The notes beneath the pieces were generated by a model. It made no database searches. It was not told the origin of the DNA and worked only from the letters and a program-made list of their open reading frames with translations. Positions 59,473-64,000 of a stretch of DNA of 64,000 nt are shown here, in pieces; position 1 is the first letter of the stretch, and each line of letters begins with the position of its first letter. The stretch lies in contig NZ_CP029378.1 in assembly GCF_003268675.1 (NCBI RefSeq), positions 6,014,001 through 6,078,000 on the forward strand, in the 5' to 3' direction. The translations under genes and the position numbers were made by a program. The stretch comes from Streptomyces bacillaris. GTDB taxonomy: Bacteria > Actinomycetota > Actinomycetes > Streptomycetales > Streptomycetaceae.

Positions 59473-60501
59473 GTGGTGTCCCATCGCCGTCCCACCCAGT
59501 CCGGCATTCCCCGGAGCGTCCGTGTCACGGTCGTCTCGGCCGCGGCAGCCACCGCGGCCGCCACCCTCACCGGAGCCCCGGCGAGCGCCGACCCGAAGGA
59601 CACCCGCGAGAGCGCCAAGGCCGCCGTCGACCGGCTCTACAGCGAGGCCGAGCGCGCCACCGAGCGGTACAACGAGGCCGGGGAGCGGGTGGCACGGCTG
59701 CGCGGCGAGGCGGACCGGGCCCAGGACGCGACCGCCCGCGGCCAGGAGGCCGTCAACCGGATGCGCAACGCGCTCGGCGCGATGGCGGGCGCCCAGTACC
59801 GCACCGGCGCCATCGACCCGGCCCTCGCGCTGCTGCTCTCCTCCGACCCGGACACCTATCTGGAGCGGGCCGCCGCCCTCGACCGGGCCGGAGCCCGCCA
59901 GGCGCTGACCCTGGACAAGCTCCGGCACGCCCAGCGCGGGCTCGCCCAGACCCGCGCCGAGGCCACCCGCGCCCTTGCCGAGCTGGAGCGCAACCGGGCC
60001 GCCGTCACCCGCCACAAGAGATCCGTCGAGGCCAAGCTCCGCCAGGCCCGCCAACTGCTGGCCTCCCTCCCCGCCGAGGACCGCGCCTCCTTCGACCGGG
60101 CCTCCCGCTCCGGCCGCACCGGCGCCCCCGACCTCTCCGGCGTCGCCCCCGGCTCGGCCCGCGCGATGTCCGCCGTGGCCGCCGCCCACCGGGCGCTCGG
60201 CAAGCCGTACGTGTGGGGCGCCAACGGGCCCTCCGGCTTCGACTGCTCCGGCCTCATGCAGTGGGCCTACGCCCAGGCCGGGGTGAGCCTGCCCCGCACC
60301 TCCCAGGCCCAGCGGTACGCGGGCCGCATGGTGCCCCTCTCCCAGGCCCAGCCCGGCGACCTGGTCGCCTACCGCGCCGACGCCAGCCACATCGGCATGT
60401 ACGTCGGCAACGGCCAGGTCATCCACGCCCCCTACCCGGGCGCCGCGATCCGCTACGACCCGGTCGGCATGATGCCGGTCTCCTCGGTCACCCGCATCTG
60501 A
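59473..60501 (+). CDS. Second NlpC/P60 cell-wall hydrolase (C40)
   Basis: A 342-residue paralogue of the preceding gene, with the same plan: VVSHRRPTQSGIPRSVR signal start, ASADPKDTRES after cleavage, coiled coil (about 40-210) and NlpC/P60 domain with C258 (GFDCSGLMQWAY), a His in ASHIGMYVG and one in VIHAPYPG. The linker RSGRTGAPDLSG is shorter on charge and richer in Arg than its partner. GTG 59473 aligns with the partner's start and lies 11 nt after AAGGAAG. No riboswitch-like leader was seen. Confidence 0.93.
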   Translation: MVSHRRPTQSGIPRSVRVTVVSAAAATAAATLTGAPASADPKDTRESAKAAVDRLYSEAERATERYNEAGERVARLRGEADRAQDATARGQEAVNRMRNALGAMAGAQYRTGAIDPALALLLSSDPDTYLERAAALDRAGARQALTLDKLRHAQRGLAQTRAEATRALAELERNRAAVTRHKRSVEAKLRQARQLLASLPAEDRASFDRASRSGRTGAPDLSGVAPGSARAMSAVAAAHRALGKPYVWGANGPSGFDCSGLMQWAYAQAGVSLPRTSQAQRYAGRMVPLSQAQPGDLVAYRADASHIGMYVGNGQVIHAPYPGAAIRYDPVGMMPVSSVTRI

Positions 60502-60577
60502 CGCCTCCCGGCCACCGCAGCACCCGCAGCCACCGCGCCGACCTGGCCGTACGTCCGGATCCGGCCGTCCTCGGGCC

Positions 60578-60604
60578 CGGCGGCCCGCCCGGGCCGGGCC
60601 GCCG
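60578..60604 (+). terminator. Hairpin after the second NlpC/P60 gene
   Basis: CGGCGGCCCG-CCCGGGC-CGGGCCGCCG, a perfect 10-bp stem about 75 nt past the stop and just before the next promoter-like box. Confidence 0.5.
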
Positions 60605-60631
60605 CCCGCCACGGACCGTACGATCGGCAGG

Positions 60632-61894
60632 GTGGCCGGACGAGGACGAGGTACGCGAGCGGGGCGCCCCCGGTTCCCCCGGCGTGCTGCGGGACTGGTG
60701 CTCGCCGCCCTGCTGACCGCCGCCGCCCCCGGCTGCGCGCCCCCGGCCGGTGCCGACACCTCCCTCACCGTCCGGGAGCTCGACGCCACCCTGGAGCGCC
60801 GGGCCGCCGCCGTCCTGGCCGGGGACGCGGCGGGGTACCTGGAGCCGATCGCTCCCGAGGCGCAGAAGCTGCGGGCCGCCCAGCGCACGGAGTTCGCCAA
60901 CCTCGCCGACGTACCCCTGAAGTCCTGGACGTACGAGGTACGGGAGACGCCCGAGCAGGACGGCGACTGGGCCACCGCCGAGGTGGAGCTGCGCTACCGG
61001 ATCGACGGGTACGACACCGCGCCCGTCGCCACCCGCCGCACCCTGGAGCTGATGCGCGAGGGCGACCGCTGGTACGTCACCGCCGACCGGCCCGCCGACG
61101 GCGCCTCCGACCAGCTCTGGCACCAGGGGAAGGTGGCGGTCGTCCGGGGCGCCCACAGCCTCGTCCTGGGCGTCGGGCGGCCGCAGGAGGAGCTGCGCCG
61201 GATCGCGGACACCGTGGACCTCGCCGTACCGGCCGTCTCCGACGCCTGGCCGGGGGAGTGGGCGCGCCGGGTGGTCGTCCACGTCCCGGACTCCGTGAAG
61301 TCCATGGCGGGGCTGCTGGGCTCCCCGGAGGCCAGCTACCGGGGGATCGCCGCCGTCACCACGGGCGAGGCGGGGACCAGTGGGGAGCGCCCGGCCATCG
61401 CGGACCGGGTGATCGTCAACCCGCAGGCGTACGACTCCCTCGGCAGCTTCGGCCAGCGCATCGTCCTGACCCATGAGACGGTCCATGTCGCCACCCGGAC
61501 CAGCACCTCCGCCGCCACCCCCGTCTGGCTCTCCGAGGGCTTCGCCGACTGGGCCGCCTACCGGGGCGAGGACCGCACTCCCGATCTCATCGCCCCCGCG
61601 CTGACCAAGGCGGTCCGGGCCGGTGACGTACCCGACGTGTTCCCCGTCGACGAGGACTTCGGATTCGACGGCGACGCAGACGAGCTGTCCCGGGCCTACG
61701 AGAGCGCCTGGATGGCCTGCGAGCTGATCGCGGAGCGGTGGGGCAAGGAGAAGCTGACCGCCTTCTACGCGGCCGTGGGGGCCCACTCCGGGCGGGACGG
61801 GTCGGTGGAGCAGGCGATGGACGCGGTGCTCGACACCACGCCGGAGCGGTTCACCGCCGACTGGCGCGACTACCTCAGCACCCGGCTCGGCTGA
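60632..61894 (+). CDS. Secreted gluzincin-like metallopeptidase lipoprotein
   Basis: A 420-residue protein. An Arg-rich start, hydrophobic stretch and LTAAAPGCAPP suggest a lipoprotein. The zinc motif is HETVH (H281, E282, H285), with the downstream Glu in WLSEGFADWAAYRG as the third ligand, the gluzincin arrangement. The N-terminal half looks like an NTF2-like/all-beta region (VELRYRIDGYDTAP). The substrate is unknown. GTG 60632 has no ribosome-binding site, but TACGAT ends 7 nt before it, suggesting leaderless translation. Its 3' end overlaps the convergent gene by 25 nt. Confidence 0.85.
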   Translation: MAGRGRGTRAGRPRFPRRAAGLVLAALLTAAAPGCAPPAGADTSLTVRELDATLERRAAAVLAGDAAGYLEPIAPEAQKLRAAQRTEFANLADVPLKSWTYEVRETPEQDGDWATAEVELRYRIDGYDTAPVATRRTLELMREGDRWYVTADRPADGASDQLWHQGKVAVVRGAHSLVLGVGRPQEELRRIADTVDLAVPAVSDAWPGEWARRVVVHVPDSVKSMAGLLGSPEASYRGIAAVTTGEAGTSGERPAIADRVIVNPQAYDSLGSFGQRIVLTHETVHVATRTSTSAATPVWLSEGFADWAAYRGEDRTPDLIAPALTKAVRAGDVPDVFPVDEDFGFDGDADELSRAYESAWMACELIAERWGKEKLTAFYAAVGAHSGRDGSVEQAMDAVLDTTPERFTADWRDYLSTRLG

Positions 61895-63186
61895 TCCCCG
61901 GCGACCGGGGCAGCCTCGGACTTCCCCGGCACCGTCTCCCGCCACAGCCGCCGCGCGGCGATCACCGAGGCCGCCACCAGCAGCCCGTTCCGCGACGACA
62001 GGAGCACCACGCCCCACGCGTCGCTCGCCACCACCTCGGCGAAGTACACCGGGAACTCCAGCACCGTCACCCCGGCCGCCACCAGCACCAGCACGGCGGG
62101 CCGCACCATCCCGCCGTTCCGGAAGGCCAGGCAGACCGCCGCCAGCCCGACCAGCCACACCACGTACTGCGGGCTGATCACCCGGCTCGTCGTGGTGAAC
62201 AGCAGCACCGCCGTGAACGCGGCCTGCGCCGGGGTGTGGGCCGCGAACGTACGGGCCCGCAGCCGCCACACCAGCAGCCAGCCCAGCGCGAGCGCGGCGA
62301 GCCCCAGCGCCAGCGCGGAGACGATCTCCACCCCCGGCCCGAGGAACTCCATCGAACCGTAGTGCAGCTCCACCCGCCCCTCCCAGCCGAAGTGGCGCGC
62401 GAGATGGAAGTACAGCGCCCCCAGCGACTCGATCTCCGTGCCCCGGTCCCGCTGGAAGGCGAGGAAGGCGTACGCCCCCGGCATCCACAGCCCGAACGCC
62501 ACCGCCAGACCGGTCCCCGTCAGCGCCGCCGCCGACCAGGCCGCCCGGGCCGGCCGCCCCCGTCGCACCCCCACCAGCACCAGCGCCGGCCACACCTTCA
62601 GCAGTGCCCCGAACGCGGCCAGCACTCCCAGCACCCGGGGCCGCGGCACCCCGGCCAGCAGCGCGGCCACCGCCACCGCCGTCACCATCAGGTCGTAGCG
62701 GGCGTAGCCGGTCGGCCCCAGCAGCGGCACCCCCACGATCCACACCCACGCGCCCGCCGCCCGCATCCCCGGCCGCCGCCCCGCGTACAGCAGCAGCCCG
62801 CACACCAGGGCGTCGCAGAGCAGGACGAGGGCGTAGAAGGCGGTCGCGTACTCCCAGAAGGGCAGCAGGGCGGGGGAGAGGATCGCCACGGCGGCCCCGG
62901 GCGGGTACTGCCAGGTGACGTCGTCCAGCGGGTACGTGCCGGTGAGCAGCGTCTCGTACCAGCCCCGGTAGATCACCGAGACGTCCACGGTGACGTCCGG
63001 GCCGGGGACGGTGAAGACGTGGAACACGCAGAGCAGCAGGGCGGTCCGGGTCAGCGCCCAGACCGCGCACGGCAGGAGCCCGTACGGGAGGCGTGCAAGC
63101 GGCAGTCGTCCCTGCCGCAGGAGTCCGGACGGCAGAAATCCGTACGGCAGGGGTCCCGCGCCGATGGGTTTCCGCCGTGCCGTCAT
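61870..63186 (-). CDS. GT87-family (DUF2029) polyprenol-phosphate mannosyltransferase-like membrane protein
   Basis: A 438-residue protein with about ten membrane helices. The first large loop carries the acidic VDVSVIYRGWYETLLTGTYP, followed by WQYPPGAAVAILSPALLPFW, the usual GT87 signature with catalytic Asp in the loop. Later GYARYDLMVTAVAVAALL and SRVISPQYVVWLVGLAA fit the family. Members transfer mannose from polyprenol phosphate to lipid glycans. ATG 63186 starts MTARRKPIGAGPLPYG; a short duplicated LPYGFLP/LPYGLLP lies near the start. It is divergent from the pimB gene, which also serves mannolipid synthesis. Confidence 0.88.
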   Translation of the reverse strand: MTARRKPIGAGPLPYGFLPSGLLRQGRLPLARLPYGLLPCAVWALTRTALLLCVFHVFTVPGPDVTVDVSVIYRGWYETLLTGTYPLDDVTWQYPPGAAVAILSPALLPFWEYATAFYALVLLCDALVCGLLLYAGRRPGMRAAGAWVWIVGVPLLGPTGYARYDLMVTAVAVAALLAGVPRPRVLGVLAAFGALLKVWPALVLVGVRRGRPARAAWSAAALTGTGLAVAFGLWMPGAYAFLAFQRDRGTEIESLGALYFHLARHFGWEGRVELHYGSMEFLGPGVEIVSALALGLAALALGWLLVWRLRARTFAAHTPAQAAFTAVLLFTTTSRVISPQYVVWLVGLAAVCLAFRNGGMVRPAVLVLVAAGVTVLEFPVYFAEVVASDAWGVVLLSSRNGLLVAASVIAARRLWRETVPGKSEAAPVAGDQPSRVLR

Positions 63187-63289
63187 CGCCGCTGCCCTCG
63201 ATCGTCTCCGGGTCCCGTCCGGCCGCCCATGATGCCGGGGAGCGAGGGCGGCGGCGGTGAAGCGCGGCCGTTCGGTACTGTCGGCCGCG

Positions 63290-64000
63290 ATGGACAAGAC
63301 CCTGATCGTGACCAACGACTTCCCGCCCCGCCCCGGTGGCATCCAGGCGTTCCTGCACAACATGGCGCTGCGGCTGGACCCCGACCGGGTCGTCGTCTAC
63401 GCCTCCACCTGGAAGCGCGGCGAGGAAGGTGCGGCGGCCACCGCCGCCTTCGACGCCGACCAGCCGTTCACCGTGGTGCGGGACCGGACGACGATGCTGC
63501 TGCCGACCCCGCGCGTCACGCGCCGGGCCACCGACCTGCTGCGCGAACACGGCTGCACCTCCGTCTGGTTCGGCGCCGCCGCCCCGCTCGGGCTGACGGC
63601 CCCGGCGCTGCGCCGCGCGGGCGCCCGCCGGCTGGTGGCCACCACCCACGGCCACGAGGCGGGCTGGGCGCAGCTGCCCGCCTCCCGGCAACTGCTGCGG
63701 AGGATCGGGGAGGGGACGGACACGATCACCTATCTGGGTGAGTACACCCGCTCCCGCATCGCCGCCGCCCTCACCCCGGACGCGGCCGCCCGCATGGTCC
63801 AACTGCCGCCGGGCGTCGACGAGAAGACCTTTCACCCGGCCTCCGGCGGCGACAGGGTCCGGGCCCGTCTCGGCCTGACCGACCGGCCCGTGGTCGTCTG
63901 CGTCTCCCGCCTGGTGCCGCGCAAGGGCCAGGACACGCTGATCCTGGCCATGCCCGCGATCCTGGCGCAGCTCCCGGACGCGGTGCTGCTGATCGTCGGC
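63290..64000 (+). CDS. pimB: Phosphatidylinositol mannosyltransferase PimB-like GT4 (3' truncated)
   Basis: The frame from ATG 63290 stays open to the window end (237 codons seen). It begins MDKTLIVTNDFPPRPGGIQA, the GT-B donor loop with GGIQ. ATTHGHEAGWAQLPASRQLL and TITYLGEYTRSRI follow, then the start of the GDP-mannose half, VVCVSRLVPRKGQDTLILAM. This fits GT4 PimB enzymes that add the second mannose to phosphatidylinositol. Location next to NlpC/P60 and trpD matches the pimB position I recall in mycobacteria. TACTGT 8 nt upstream suggests a leaderless start. Confidence 0.9.
   Translation, partial: MDKTLIVTNDFPPRPGGIQAFLHNMALRLDPDRVVVYASTWKRGEEGAAATAAFDADQPFTVVRDRTTMLLPTPRVTRRATDLLREHGCTSVWFGAAAPLGLTAPALRRAGARRLVATTHGHEAGWAQLPASRQLLRRIGEGTDTITYLGEYTRSRIAAALTPDAAARMVQLPPGVDEKTFHPASGGDRVRARLGLTDRPVVVCVSRLVPRKGQDTLILAMPAILAQLPDAVLLIVG

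Noticed and set aside
60488..63835. A long minus-strand frame spanning the metallopeptidase, GT87 and pimB genes
   Set aside because: Low stop frequency in GC-rich DNA explains it. The alternative frames hold recognisable proteins.
1..64000. tRNA or rRNA genes, insertion sequences, attachment sites, origins
   Set aside because: Reading both strands, I saw no cloverleaf with a T-loop signature, no transposase or integrase, and no DnaA-box cluster.

Overview
The window is chromosomal DNA of a high-GC actinomycete, almost certainly a Streptomyces. Third codon positions are nearly always G or C, GTG starts are common, stop/start overlaps (ATGA, GTGA) link operons, and several starts have a TANNNT box 6-8 nt upstream that suggests leaderless mRNAs. 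I see no rRNA, tRNA, CRISPR array, insertion sequence, prophage or biosynthetic gene cluster. Most genes are housekeeping. The order resembles a block I recall being conserved across actinobacteria (pimB - NlpC/P60 - trpD - qcrBAC/ctaE - ctaF/D/C - PfkB kinase - erpA - cobT/cobS - pepA - lpd/E2/aceE - SDR39U1).

Layout: 1-6.8 kb holds a partial regulator, an FAD amine-oxidase-like enzyme, an SDR39U1 protein, a GNAT acetyltransferase, a DUF4240-type protein and a WYL regulator. 6.8-15.7 kb holds the 2-oxoacid dehydrogenase genes aceE, a GntR regulator, a two-lipoyl E2 and lpdA, then pepA. 16-23 kb holds cobalamin nucleotide-loop genes (cobS, cobT, and a metallo-beta-lactamase-like/CobU fusion), interrupted by a membrane protein, a rhomboid-like protein and an MprF-type protein. 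23-33 kb looks like an envelope-stress segment: HtrA-like lipoprotein protease, methyltransferase, DUF3043 protein, PspA, PspAA, a two-component system and an RND-family exporter. 33-42 kb holds a frameshifted TPR gene, nadA and erpA (divergent, both iron-sulfur related), a membrane-anchored protein of unknown function, a PfkB kinase and a frameshifted cysteine desulfurase-TusA fusion. 42.6-52 kb carries the aerobic respiratory chain (ctaC-ctaD-ctaF, then ctaE-qcrC-qcrA-qcrB), with an L,D-transpeptidase and an orphan receiver-like protein between the two halves. 52-64 kb has trpD, a SAM-riboswitch-controlled class V aminotransferase, an Lrp-type sensor domain, rhomboid protease, zinc-ribbon and NYN proteins, two NlpC/P60 cell-wall hydrolases (one behind a probable c-di-AMP riboswitch), a secreted metalloprotease-like lipoprotein, a GT87 mannosyltransferase-like protein and the start of pimB.

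The most unusual sequences lie between genes. A composite 32-bp/19-bp tandem array sits between cobU and cobT, and its transcript would contain runs of four Gs. Seven near-palindromic boxes at 18-21-bp spacing precede the RND exporter. A perfect 17-bp palindrome overlaps the aceE promoter next to a GntR gene. A six-codon open frame lies between the SAM riboswitch and its aminotransferase. Two genes (33274-35831 and 40983-42364) are each broken by what looks like a single missing base in a G/C run. Whether these are real or sequence errors cannot be told from the sequence alone.
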